A stretch of 64,000 bases of DNA from Albugo candida. Taxonomy: Eukaryota > Oomycota > Peronosporomycetes > Albuginales > Albuginaceae. The stretch lies in the NCBI GenBank assembly GCA_905220665.1, contig CAJNAR010000008.1:343520-407519 (forward strand), given 5' to 3'. Numbering within the stretch: the stretch's first letter is position 1; each line of letters begins with the position of its first letter. Made by a program: the position numbers and the translations under genes. This document shows, one piece after another, positions 11,101 to 23,600 of the stretch. Below the pieces are notes generated by a model. The model did no database searches. It was given only the letters and a program-made list of their open reading frames with translations, and was not told the origin of the DNA.

Positions 11101-12930
11101 TCCATAAAGCTTGTGTCAGATTATTTGTTGAAGTTGCTTCAACTGTCCAAAGGAACAAGACTATCAACATTATCCAAACAGGAAGATAGAAAATATCAAC
11201 TAGCTTTGTATTGGTCTTTTACTCCAAGTACATGCGAAATGCGCTGCAAATGGTCTGTAATTGTGGAAGAAAGTCCAATGTCATTATCGGTTGCCAAAAT
11301 GGCTTACGATACAGCCCGCATGGACTTCAATTTTTTTTTGCACGCTCGTAAAGAATGCATATAGCCTTTCACGTCTCGCGGGTGGCTGCTCGTTGCATCG
11401 ATTATTTGATTTCCAGCGTGCATCGTTTGCATGTGATCTCTTAGAAGCTCCTGCAATGACCCTTTCGATGATACCGAGATGAAATGCTCAAATTGAAGAC
11501 AAATGTACTACTCACTTAATGCACCTGTTCTTGTTGAAGTATGAGACTTCCTTCACGAACGTTGCTTTTTGGAAGCCGACACTATCATCCATTCATAAGT
11601 ATGGCTTTCATGGAAAGCATTATGAAATCAGTCTGTGCATTTATTTGATTATTTCTCTCTCACAAGGGATACAGATCACAAAAGGTGAGTTATAAGTGGC
11701 GTGATATATTCCTTAAGTAATTAGGAGAAAAGAATAATCTTAAAGTTGGCAGCTAAAAGGAACAGATTGAAAGCGCTTTTGATATTGTAAAGTCAAAACG
11801 GGTGTAAAATGACGTTTTTTGCCACAAACGAGATGCAGAATCCGGCCAGCGTCAATCAAAGCAGATCATGGAGACATCAAGCTCTCGATCGCTTGAAGCT
11901 AGCACGTGATTTACTGCAAACAGCCTTACCGAAGCGTAGCTTTAGATCAATGTTTCTGCTTTAAAGGCAAAGTATTTTGGCCAAAGAGCAAATGATTACA
12001 AGCCACTAAAGTGCGCACGAGTACGAGCACACATCACAGATGCTGTCCATCATCCATACGGAAGTGTTTCGACGCCCATACTTATAAAAGTATGAAAACT
12101 GAAGATGGAAGTTGAATCGGAGTCGTAACATTATATCATCAGAAAGCACATAATGGAAAACCTGCTGTATTGCAAACGTGGACGATCGTGTAGGCGACAA
12201 CGAGCACGTTCAGGCTGCATTCGTGCAGCCTCGTTCCCAAGTATCAACGTGATGAACATAAGGATTCCGTCATTGATATTATAACTACAGAATAGAATCG
12301 CCTAAGAATGCTGCCAACCTTTTCTCCCATTCTAATCATTTTTCAAGGTAAATACGATTGTAAGCGTACTTGAATGTTAGTAGCACGTTGAAGACCTCAA
12401 ACTCATTGACCACTATCAGAGAGAGTGTCAAGGTATCTTCAACGTGAAGGATATCGTAGAAAGGTTTCAGCTCTATTACGTGAAGGTGAATTAGTATTCG
12501 TTAAGACACATGTCGAAGCGTACACGAGTTTCCTAATAGGGCAAAAGTCTTATGAATTACTATGATCACAATCATTTCAATCACAGGTTCGACGCTCGGA
12601 AGAATCACTTTGTTAACAAGCCACGTCAAGTAGTAAACGGCCATTTCAGAATACAAGTTTGATGGAGTTGGATAGCTGAAGATCGTTATCGTAATGAGGC
12701 TCACTACCTGATTGATTCTCAGACTAATCTGTTGCATGCATGCTCGCTGAGTCAATGAGGCTCAACTATGAATTCTGAATGATCGACTTGCTGTCATAAC
12801 AAGCACAATAGAATAGACAGAGAGCAGGCTCCTACTCAGACAAACTGCAAGATTATGAATTTTATTCGGATTTCGGATGTGTCCAAATCCATTGGCGTAT
12901 TTCCTGTGCACAAAATCGATCGCTTACTTT
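8129..12930. other. gene-poor stretch with unidentified decayed coding fragments
   Basis: No intact gene. Several short plus-strand runs look like former coding sequence but are broken by stops and shifts: near 8230-8340, 9080-9240, 9620-9790 (a run ending TEAENWRWKALRYLPL), 10690-10850, 11080-11360 and 12390-12480. They cannot be joined into a known protein by eye and may derive from one or more old genes. No tRNA, rRNA or tandem repeat was seen. Confidence 0.4.
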
Positions 12931-13002
12931 AGTTTTTCCTGCTTCCAGAGGTTCAATCAGCCTTAGAAAAGAAATTGGATATTCAATAAGAGTTGTTCAT
13001 TA

Positions 13003-13824
13003 TCAAAAGGCACTTACTCGTTCAATTCCTCCATCAGATTCCCAGTTTGCTTTTCTAGTGGATTTAGAAGGATACAGAAAAATCAAAGAAACTTGGACAA
13101 TGCCCATTGATAAAGCAATAATGTTCGGGACAATGATCAATGGGTCCTTGAGAATGCTTCCGTACAATGTCCATACGCTCCCAGAAATAAGATTCATGAC
13201 AGACATGCCGAATGGAAGGCAAGATGCGTCTTTACGCTTCAGTATATCACGAATTTGCATCAATGGAGAAGACGATGTTAGTATAGAAAGAATGAGACTT
13301 GGAACACCGATAATCCATTGTGCGTCTTCAGGCTCCCGTGGCAAGGCATTTACTGCCAGTAGTAAAATGCCGAAGCAAGCAATCCCCAGCATTCGACGCG
13401 GACGGGTCTAGAAAGCGAATATAATAACTAGTGACCTGCAACCATTCAGAGAAATACCTTTTGTTTGGAATGTTTGTAATATATGTACACATAATAAGCG
13501 CCCAAAGAAGAGCTTAATGCGGCAGTCAGAGCGATTATATGATTCCAAGTGGCATATGCATACAAAAGCGTAATGACATTTTGTATGAAAAAGAAGAAAA
13601 ACGGAGCAAATGGATATTGCAACGTGCTTTTGGCACGCTGAATGGATCGTGTCGTCGTCCTATAAAACGCGATTGAATGGTTACAATATAAAAGGGAAGC
13701 GACCAGCGTACATAGGTGATATTGCGAAAATAAGACTTGATCCTGCAGCAATGACTGGTATTGATTTCGTCATCAAAAGCGTCGACACAAGAAACATATT
13801 CTCCATAGATTGCCAAGTGCTCAT
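13003..13824 (-). CDS. SWEET (MtN3/saliva) sugar transporter, three exons
   Basis: CDS is complement(13003..13407, 13458..13659, 13712..13824), 239 residues. SWEETs are seven-helix uniporters for sugars, made of two MtN3 triple-helix repeats and a linker helix. The first repeat begins in exon 1 (TKSIPVIAAGSSLIFAISPM) and continues in exon 2 (RAKSTLQYPFAPF, then a Tyr-rich helix ending KHSKQK). The second repeat is in exon 3: SSPLMQIRDILKRKDASCLPF, VWTLYGSILKD, PNIIALSMGIVQVSL. Introns of 52 nt (13711-13660) and 50 nt (13457-13408) have GT-AG ends and restore the frame exactly. A GTAAGT donor just before the stop suggests an alternative C-terminus using sequence near 12930-12950. The start is the in-frame Met of MSTWQSMENMF; a longer N-terminus is open but atypical. 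It probably moves sugar across the plasma or vacuolar membrane. Confidence 0.86.
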
Positions 13825-14989
13825 TTTTGTGCGGTCGAATATATACCGTTTGTACCGAGTGTAATACCAGTATTTTGCACTCCTGTTTAGTTGGCAGCAA
13901 CATACATTTAGGCTTCGTCTATTGTAATGTATAATTGACGCTATTGTCTCCATTTGCTGACATGTCTATTCTTAAAAGGCTGACACAGCAGAAAGAATGT
14001 ATGTATGTACTCTTTTGAGAAATCTATGTACTTGTTCAGCTGTGTGCCCAGTCAGATTGATAAAGTAAGCGTCCTATCAGAGTACGATACTTGGAATAAT
14101 CAATCATTAGTATTTATTCATCCTTGTCGATACCTTTTCAGTTTCCAACATTGCCAGAAAGCAAGTTAGTGCGATTTGCCGATATCTTGGCCTCTCCCGC
14201 AAGTCTTCGACTCTAGCGAACGATAGTTCATTCTTCGGTTACTTTTTTGAAAGCTGACAAGCTTATGTAAGCCCTATTGTTATGTGATAACCTCTGCTGA
14301 CGATTCTTGCCGGTATGTCTAGCACATCTGTTGGCATACGTTAGTTCTGTCGTAAGGAATCGCAAAGTCGAATTCCGAGCAAAAAGTGCACATCAATGGC
14401 GCGCTTAACTTACGGTAAGCCGAAGAGCATTGATATTGAATCCTCAGATCACAAGTTGCCCTTTTAATCAACTATCGCTATCTCAAGTGCCCACGAAGAT
14501 GGGGAACAGTCGCAACTTGACATATATTGAATTGAGAGCATCTGGCTTACTTCCAAAAGTATGTTTATTTGCACATCGTTCGCTGTCGCAAAAGACCTCA
14601 CGAAATTCCTCAGCACCATGAAAGAGAAATGTTACCTCAATGCCGAATTCGTGTGAATAATTGCCCCCTTGCTGAGCTGTTTTTGGACCCACGATCATGG
14701 CCATGGTGGGGCATCACGCTCAGTGTAGAGAGTTGTGATCAAGACGTATCTGACAAGAGATCGTGGATACGTTGAAAGCGCAGCCCCGACTTATGGTTTA
14801 TATTCTATTTATTAAAAAGTCTGTATCCACCAAATTGGCCCCTCACTATTTCTCTCGCGTCACAATGTATTCACAATATTTTGATTGAATGCGTGTGATA
14901 TATACCAGTGTGCATTCTTTCACTCTTTACACTTTAGTAGAGTGGGATCATCAAGCGCGCCAGTTTTTGTAAGTGAGATATATTTGCGA
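13825..14989. other. intergenic, no gene seen
   Basis: Between the 5' end of the SWEET gene and the 3' end of the EXS gene. Short open frames at 14430-14780 on both strands show no recognisable domain and are treated as chance. Confidence 0.45.
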
Positions 14990-16607
14990 CTAAAAGAGGG
15001 CTTCCGATGATTGATTAGAGCAAGCGCTCCCAACAAGTTCAGATCTATCAGAACGGACAGGACTGACTTTTGGAGATTGCATTGAACGCTTCGAGTGCCT
15101 TCTTGTGTCTGCGTGACCGATGCTGCCAGAAAATGTTTTCAAGTCATTGGTATCATGACGACGAAGTAGTATCCGATCAACAATGTGCTGTAACTTCAAA
15201 GTGTCTTCAATACTACTTGGATTCGTACTATCTAGTTTGATGCTTTCGTATTCAATGCGCACACAGTTCCATACACATCTCCGTACAACTTCGGCAATCT
15301 GAACAAGTAACTTGTAGTTGAACCCGTAAGAACGCCAATCCCACCACTTTGTGACCCATAAGATGCGAAGACTAAAGTCAAAAAGTATAATGACATAATA
15401 CACCCAATACGGACGATATAGTAAGTGATGGCGTAAGAATCGTTGCGAGGAAGGAGCTTTTGGATGTCCCAATCCCCAATCCATCATAACATCCCACAAA
15501 AATGAGTAGACTGAATTGAACACTGCACAGCACATGAAGAACGGATTTTTGTTCAGCTCTGCATATCCCATTCTTGTGATCTGTGGATACGCCCCAACTG
15601 TAATGACCAGAATGCTTGAGCCGTATTTACATGCGTTTAAAAGATGCAAGAACCGATCATTTACTGAAAACGTACGTTGGAAAGCTGTAAGACATTGCAT
15701 TGCACGGATGCTAAATACACAGTATACGAATACATACATCAATCACGACGACAACAAATGAACAAAGTGATAAAGTGAATTACATGTATGGAAGCGTTGC
15801 CACGAAATATGGTAATAGAAACTGTTTGAGTTTATCTTCATAAGCGCGACTCCATTCTAATTGGTTCTGATTCTGGTTTTCCGCGCTGATTATGATCGGA
15901 TAATAACATAATAAAAGCGCTCCACAAGCATCTTGTAGGAATTTTGATAGTGAGGTGAGCGCATCAGCGATGAAAACTTGACTAAAGTTCGGCAAAGCAT
16001 ATGTCCCGTACTCTGTTTTTGATAAAGAGAATGGCCACACACACTCGTACAAGTTTCTAATAAAGTATCGACGATTGTTCCGCTGCCATACGTCCCAAGG
16101 CCAGCACAATAGGATCAAAAGGGTGGCACAATAGAGCACGAGAACTCTTTCCATCCGATAGACAGCATACACCTTTTGATTATACACTTCGAATATGTAG
16201 AGGATAAACTGAATGCAAAATAGAGTTGCACTCAGTTTGAGCAAACTCGCTGTTGTAGGAATTCGATTTTGCTGCATACCGAAAATCCGTTCAAAAGGAA
16301 TTTTGTGTTTTCGAAGTATGTGAATATTGACGGCGATTCCGAGGATAAACAGATTTAGAGCGAACGGTCCACACATGAAATACCAAGTATGGTTGGGTCC
16401 GCGTTGCGCGACACTGGATGCTGTAGATGCATACAACGTACCGTTTGCAGAGTGATTAAGAAGAGGTACTGCATTATGAGATTGAATTGGTTCACTCATA
16501 TTATTGCTTTGCAAATTTTTATTGCGACCGGTTTTATACCGTCGATTAAGTAAGAATCTTGCCACAATGAAGATGTGCTGCCTGCGGTATATTGTTCGCA
16601 TGCTCAA
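14990..16607 (-). CDS. EXS-domain multi-span membrane protein (ERD1/XPR1/SYG1 family), two exons
   Basis: CDS is complement(14990..15710, 15784..16607), up to 514 residues. A 73-nt GT-AG intron (15783-15711) joins VATLPYI to IRAMQCLTAF, recreating the EXS hallmark region (LP..IR..QC). It continues as FLHLLNACKYGSSIL, YSFLWDVMMDWGLG, LRHHLLYRP and the end motif of aromatic residues and Arg (RRCVWNCVRIEYE). Exon 1 has several hydrophobic helices. There is no N-terminal SPX domain, so it resembles stand-alone EXS proteins such as yeast Erd1 (Golgi retention, phosphate recycling) more than full XPR1 phosphate exporters. The first ATG is at 16607; an in-frame Met at 16499 (MSEPIQSH) is an equally good start and gives 478 residues. 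The polar Ser/Arg-rich C-terminal tail is probably cytosolic. Confidence 0.85.
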
Positions 16608-17251
16608 ACCACGAATCCAATAGTGCTGCTAGTGCTTGGTCGATGATGACTTTCATGACAAAACATGTGATCAACTACTGTTATGTAGCTTTAAAGGGAA
16701 GGAGTAACACTAGCATATGTACACGATCAAGACACATAAACTTTGTGCATTACCACGCTACCATGTTACAAGTCAGACTTCATTCGAAGATTTACAGTAA
16801 TGCATCCATGCAATCAGTACGCTTATAGACGCTTTCCTATCCAATGGATTTGAGATGTTGATGCAATACTCATTCAATCGGAAAATAGATTTGTGACGCA
16901 TAACAAACCAGGCTCGGTTAATGCTAGAGTTGGAGCCGTAGCAAATATTCGTTAGTAGCTTTCACACTCAAGACGTAAATATGGACATCTTTCCATCAGG
17001 CAACTTTCAACCGTAGTCTCAGTCTCAAATGTGCGAATATCGCTCATCCTTTGCAAACCTCCCGCTTCGTAATGCCTCAAAGACGCTCCATACACTGTAT
17101 CTCGAATTCATATCGACGGCTTCTACCTGCTATCATGCTCGTCTCCTTGTATCCGTAAGCTTCCTTCACCACGAAGCTTTATTCCAGCTTCTCTGACTGC
17201 GAGTCCTGGAATTATTGTATAAATAGCACTTGGCGCTTTGACTGTCTTTAA
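16608..17251. other. shared 5' intergenic region of divergent EXS and CNB genes
   Basis: This 640-bp stretch separates two divergent genes and should hold both promoters. A TATA-like TATAAATA lies at 17218-17225, about 26 bp before the CNB gene ATG. That is close enough to suggest a very short 5' leader, or a chance match. No other motif stood out. Confidence 0.35.
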
Positions 17252-20200
17252 ATGTGCACGATGCAACAACCTTCTTTGGTCGATCTCGCACAAGATGCTC
17301 CTGTTTTTCGTGATTCCAATATTGGATTTAAAGAGAGGGATTGTAGCGAGCAGCAGCCATCTCGGCCATCTTTCAGAGACCTTTTACAATCTCGTACTCT
17401 GAAAGACATGGTGAATCAAGCCATGGTCGTAAAACGATGGAAGGAACATGGAATGAATCAAGATCAACAAGCTTTAGACGTCATTTCCGATGCTCGGGTC
17501 AATTCAGAGAACGTGAATTCAATGAAGCCGGGTCTAATCAGATTCGAGTCTCAGCTGCATTCCAAAATGCCTTCTATCGAAGAATCCTGCCGCCAAGCAC
17601 TCGAGAAGGCACCGAATCTACGCACACCTCTGGAAGTACAAGGAATTCAGGCATGGATGCTGACTAGTGGCTTCAAAGAAACGAAAGAATTGCAGAGTTT
17701 TTCACAGGAAGAGTTGGAGAAGCTGTGTAGCTTTGTCACACTTGCTCAATATCCGATTCATCACACACTCTACCGTCAAGGAGATGCTATTGATGCGTTC
17801 TACTTTGTATTTTCAGGAATTGTACAGCTTCAAGTGAAACAGACTACAGCGTCCGGGGCGGTGACTGTGATCGTCGGAGAGTCTTCGAAATACGAGATTT
17901 TGGGGGAGTGTGGAATTGCTACAGAAGCGCCGCGAAATGAGACTGCGATTGTCAAGACTTTGTGTGAGCTTGTAAAGGTACCCCGAGACGCGTACTTGGA
18001 GCTGATTGCCAGTCAGAAAGATTTCTCACTGAAGGAAGCCTCTATGACACAGAAAAAGCAAGATGTCGACTTACTCGGACCCTCGTATTATCACATTCTC
18101 AATATTTTGGCTATTCCCAGAGACCTTCGTGATAAATCCAGTATCAATACGTTGACTTCCTATCTCCAAACACTCCGCTTTTTCCGTCCCTTATTGACGT
18201 CCTTTGTTCGTGAACTATGTGATATCGTAGATGTGCTGAGAGTCGATTCCGGCTGCACTGTGTTTGCCGAAGGCGATACAGGTGACTTGTTTTATGTGAT
18301 ACTCAACGGCTCGGTCGATATTCTTGTAAATGCTAAAGACATGCGTGGTCAAGTACAACAGAACAAGCTCGTCAATCTGACGGAAGGCTCGCATTTTGGT
18401 GAACTTGCACTTATCACTGGCAACGGCATCCGGTCGGCAACTGTGATCACTAGAGAAAATTGTGTTTTTCTGACTATCTCGGAGAAAGATTACAACGCGA
18501 CATTGCGTCGTATGCAGAATGAGGAATGGCGAGGTCGAGTCGATGTATTACAACGCATTCCGCGTCTACAGACAGAAGCTTGGACTCCGGAACTACTTCG
18601 GGAGATCTCATACGTCTCTCTGGACAAAAGCTTGCGCGTTGGAACTGTTTTATTCCGGCAGGACGAGTTGGCTCAGCATATATACTTTATTGTCCGTGGA
18701 GAAATGACGATAGAAAAAGAGATTACGGATCCGTTCACGCTTGAAAAACGCGTGATGACCGTCGCTCGGCTACGAAAGTATCACATTATCGGCGAGGATG
18801 CGTAAGTGCATTGTCTGAGGATTCAATGCGCGCTAAAAGGACGTCTTTGTACTGTAGCGCTACTGGCACACACTTTAATATGCCCACATACCGCCAATTC
18901 ACAGCGACCGCTTCGACTCCGGTCCAAATTTTCGTATTATCGAAATATGACGTCTATCATCGTCTCTCTCGGGTCGTACGAGAAAGTTTACAAGCGTTAT
19001 CGCATGAGACCAGAGATGAGATTATGTATGTGGATCGCTTGTACAAAACGGACAAGTGGCGTGCGTACAAAGAAAACACATTGGCAAAACATGGGGCTTC
19101 AAAAGCGTATCCTTCCGTGCATCGCCATACGACCGGTACCGAACTTGTGGATTGCAATGACTTTCTCCTCGTACCACATGACAGAGATGGAACGCGATTG
19201 AACGGATCCTTTGTACGAGATCATGTCACTCGATGTAATCCGGAAGCAGCTTCGAGCCCTCGTCGGCAACGCGAGTTGGAATGTGCTATACGAAAGGATG
19301 AGAAGCAACAGCTTGAAGTCCTCAACGAAGGAAATCCAATGACGTATCTGCCACATTCCTTCAAGAAAATACCGACGTTGCTGATGAATGAAAATTTTGT
19401 GTTCTCGCAGCCTCTCACCCTGGCAAGTGTCAGCGTAGCTGATAGAAAACGCCATGCAAAAGAAGATTCCGTTCGCACCGCTGGTGAAGTCGAGCAAGTA
19501 AAACCAGCTTCACCAACTGATATCCCAAGAACGGGCGTCACTATAAAGGACAGCACGGATCTCGCATTGTATCTACGGGATCTGGAAACTGGAGCAGGCT
19601 TTTATCTCACTTCACTGGACAGAATCGCTTATCATCACGAGACCAAAGCGTACAAGATTGGAAGGAACAAAATGGTTTTGATCTCGAATGATTCACAACT
19701 GCGAGAACAGCAGCAATTTTTGTACAATCAATTATCTCGCGTTAACAGACATGAAGATGTCTCCGCTGAAGAGATCAGAACGCGACAAAATGTGCTTTAC
19801 AAACAAACCTCCACAGCCAGTCAAACAAACTCGCATCTTGGAGCGCTAGAACCTCTACATCCAACGCCGATCGACAATGTTCCTTTAGAAAACGCGACAG
19901 ATGAATCGATCGTACCTTTGGTTGTGGTCGCTACGGTGATTGTTTCTTCACAGGATGCACAAACCGCTACAGGTACGACACGCTGGCTTTGCATCCATCC
20001 AAACCTCTCGTCAGAGTTGGAGACAATACAATCAGCCTATTTGAGTCGTTATCGGCGATATGCAGATGCATTAATTTGTGTCCTTCCTATAAACCGATGG
20101 ATCAGGTGGGATGAAATGTATCGCTATTGCGTGCAGATGGAATCAAAATTTGCACGAAAGACCTCGTTGCGGTGTCGAAAGAAGACACTGATGTCCCGAA

Positions 20201-20594
20201 TGATTCCTACCGAGAACCATTCTTCTTTAGATCCTCACGCGATCAGGCAGGCCCACAAGCCTCCGCATCCAACGGAATCTGCGGATCTCCACTCTCTAAT
20301 CTGCAGACAATTGGGTGTGGATGTGACACAAGTGTCATCTCGAAGCGAGATCTCGACGTACGTGATTCAGTTTGGCTCTCCTCTTCTCCCTCACCTTTTA
20401 TTACTAGCGCTCGACCGCATGTATCTCTCGGGCAAAAGATCGATGCACTCCAGGAATATCTGAAGAGTAATCGTCCACAGACAACTAGTCGAGTCACACT
20501 CCGAAGTCTGCAGCAAATGAAGAAATTTGGAGCCATTTTGAAGACACGAATCGCTCGTGTTGCACCGGTCGAAGAGAAAAATGCACTATACTAA
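17252..20594 (+). CDS. triple cyclic-nucleotide-binding-domain protein, three exons
   Basis: CDS is join(17252..18801, 18858..20357, 20408..20594), 1078 residues. Three CNB domains follow one another: CNB1 (~160-265, LYRQGDAIDAFYFVFSG, then ILGECGIATEAPR); CNB2 (~325-430, VFAEGDTGDLFYVILNG, then FGELALITGNGIRSATV, the best phosphate-binding cassette, with Glu and Arg as in PKA regulatory subunits); CNB3 (~445-555, LFRQDELAQHIYFIVRG, then IIGEDA, split by intron 1). Intron 1 is 18802-18857 (56 nt; a 38-nt alternative ends at 18839). Intron 2 is 20358-20407 (50 nt, GTACGT donor, pyrimidine-rich tract). No kinase domain, channel helices or PKA inhibitor sequence is seen. The C-terminal half is polar and unrecognised. 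Likely a cAMP/cGMP-responsive scaffold or regulator. The stop is 23 bp from the stop of the convergent glucan synthase gene. Confidence 0.85.
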
Positions 20595-20617
20595 ACATTA
20601 TCGTCCATCTACCTTGT

Positions 20618-23600
20618 CTACACTCCTGAATGATACCGATTCGGTTGACCATTGCGATTCCCTCGAGGTCTTGCCCCTTTACCGCCTCTACCTCCATACT
20701 CTCGACCTGTAGCTGGCGAATCGAGTCGCTGGTAATTGCTCTTGTTAATGACATTTGATCGACCTCGAGAGCGGTTGATATTGCGGTTCCTTGAAGCACC
20801 TGACGGTAATCTGGGATTACTGCTTTGGTGCCGTAGACCGTATCGTTCATTTTCGGCAGCCATCTCTTCTTTGGTGCATAAGATACCATTTCTCCGTGTC
20901 CCTGCACCCATCAGCAGCACCATTGTCATGATACAAAACAGTGTCAGACCATATAGAAAGATGAATCCGCCCTTTGGTATCGGATCCTTTGCCGTTGCGA
21001 ACGTATAAGCGATAGGAATCACAAAGAATATCGCAAATAGTATCGGTGTCATCACAGCCCGACCACGAGTCGTGAATAATCCCACTGCGGACGCATACGG
21101 AACAACAGTAAATCCAAGACCGAGAAAAAAGTAGCAAAGCATCGATGTCAGGCTCATGCACAAAGCCGCATTGCCGGTTTTCGCGAAAAGATCCGTCTGC
21201 GCATCAAAGCCCAGAATTGCAGCACAAAGGGCTACAGGGATGCACGTACCAAATAAGATCGACTTGTGGTTGAGTTTGTCAATGAAAAAGAACGACAGCC
21301 CCGCACCGGTGATTTGAAGTGCCAAACAGTTCAATAAGAGTCGATTTTGATCACCTTTTGATCCTGATGTTTGCTCATGGTAGATAAAAGTATTCAAAAC
21401 CGGAGTTGCTAAGGAGCACGTGATCATTAAGCTGATGCCCAATAACAGCTTGTAGGAAGATGAGGCTTCTTCGTTATTGGATCCTTCACCTTCCTCTCGT
21501 ATCTTTTTCAGTTCATCGGACACATCAGGCTTTCGCCGTAAGACAATCAGGCAAGCCTCACAACAATCCCATCCTCGATGTTCGAGGACCCACAGAGGAC
21601 TCTCGGGAAAGATGTTGACACCTGCAGTGATCATTCCAATCACACCAGAAGCGATAAAGCCTTCCCAAATCCACCCGAGCTGCTTGATTGTCGAGCAAAA
21701 ACAATTCAGGAGGACACCCAATGTGATCCCAAAGCCCAACAAAAGCATCGTTCGACTTCGCATTTCACGCGAAGGGACCTCGTAAATGTACTGCGAAAGA
21801 GATGGAAATAGGACACCGGTCGAAATTCCTAAGATTCCGATCGCTGGGATGAGCAGTGAATGACGTGAGCTTCCCGTAGCATACACAGCAGTCATTCCCA
21901 CGCTAGTGAGCAGACCGCCAATCACGATGGAAAGTCGACGACCAAGAAAATGATTGGTAAAGGCAGACGCAACGACACCGAGCACACAGCCAATGTAGTA
22001 CACATATGACGTTTTGCCTCTGCCTAAGCCTCCATCGAGGATACCATCATACGTGATCACATAACTCGAAAAGCTCGGAGATTGTTCCAAAGTCGATAAT
22101 AAACTGAACAACCAGCCCACTCCGATGCCTCCTAAAAGTCCGATGAACGTAGCAATGGAGAGTGCGTACTGAGAGGAAGCTGACATGACTTTCGAAAAGC
22201 CTTCGTTGTACATCATCCGCGTCTGTATGATGTTCAGAAACGGGATGCAGGACATTATAAACAACGGAATGACCAGAAGTAAGCCAAAGATATAATCGAA
22301 GAAAAACGCCAATTGCTGGAAGCAAACGACGCCAGCAATAGAAGAGTTGGAAAAGCTCCACATGCGTGCACACTCATTCAGCCCGTACAGCGCTGCCATG
22401 TAGCCAAAGAATAGAGCGATCGCGTAGCTCATATCTTTATGCAATATGGCGACAATTGCGACCAAGTACGCTGACACGATAGCCAGCAGACAGAATGCGT
22501 AAAACGATGCTCTTTTCATGGAGCTCATCCCTCGCATACACAGCCCAAATCCATGAATAAAGCCCATTGCGACCACAGTAGCGCCTGCAGCTGCCAGCAC
22601 GACCGCAACAAACATGACACTTTTCGTTTTGAGAGTGATGACGTAAAACATGACAAAAAAATGCCGACTTTCACGTATGATCACAGTGATACGAGCAATC
22701 ATGTTGGAATTGTGGTACTGCTCGAGCTCGCTTTTCCACCAGGTGACCCAGCCACCCGTAATGGTCTTATCATCATCCTTGTAATCAGCATCGGCGAACA
22801 TCCAATTGACCCAGGCCTTGATGTCGACCTTTGTCTTTTGCCAGTCTAAACCATCCGTGTTGAAAATAAATGGCGACAAGAGCCAAAGAATTGCAATAAA
22901 CCACGTTGAAAACGTTTGGACACCGTAGCCTTGTGACGCAGTACAAAATTTGACCGCGAAGAAATCATCATTTGCTGGTGCTTCATTCTGACAAATGGAG
23001 AAATTTCCGTACGCTAAATAGACGAGACAAAGTCCCACAAGCTCAAATGCCTTTCGATAATGAGAGGATGCATACGCTCGATACAGCAAAACAAATGTCT
23101 CACGCGTGATTTTAAATCCTCGGCCAGTCGCTTGGTAATTGGCTCCTCCGTGCACAATGTTATTGTCGAAGAAATGCATTGTGGTCCCGACCTGAAATAC
23201 GAAAAAAGCGGGTCCTCCAGTGATAATCATTTCAAGAAACCGTCCAAAACCACGGAGTAATCCTCCCTCACCGAAATACACGCACATCAATGGAAGCATT
23301 AGGAACAGCCCGGCCTGGATGAAAAATTGCGTATTCATGACGGATTTGACGTCAGTAAACACGCGAAGATCGAATCCATACGCCACGTTTCCACGAATCA
23401 CTTGAGTCGAATTCATTTCAAACACAATTTCACGTTGTACGCCGGACAGAGCCAAATAGACTTTGCTATACATGTACACAAATGTGGTAACGATAGTCAT
23501 CCAAGTGGCAAAGTAAAAGCCCGTGTGCGAGTAATACATCGAATTGAGACGAAAGAAATCCATAAATTGCCCCATACGATGCGCTTCTCGAGCCAGTGAG

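Noticed and set aside
14430..14780. Small gene from overlapping open frames
   Set aside because: Short frames on both strands, no domain, no splice or signal-peptide support.
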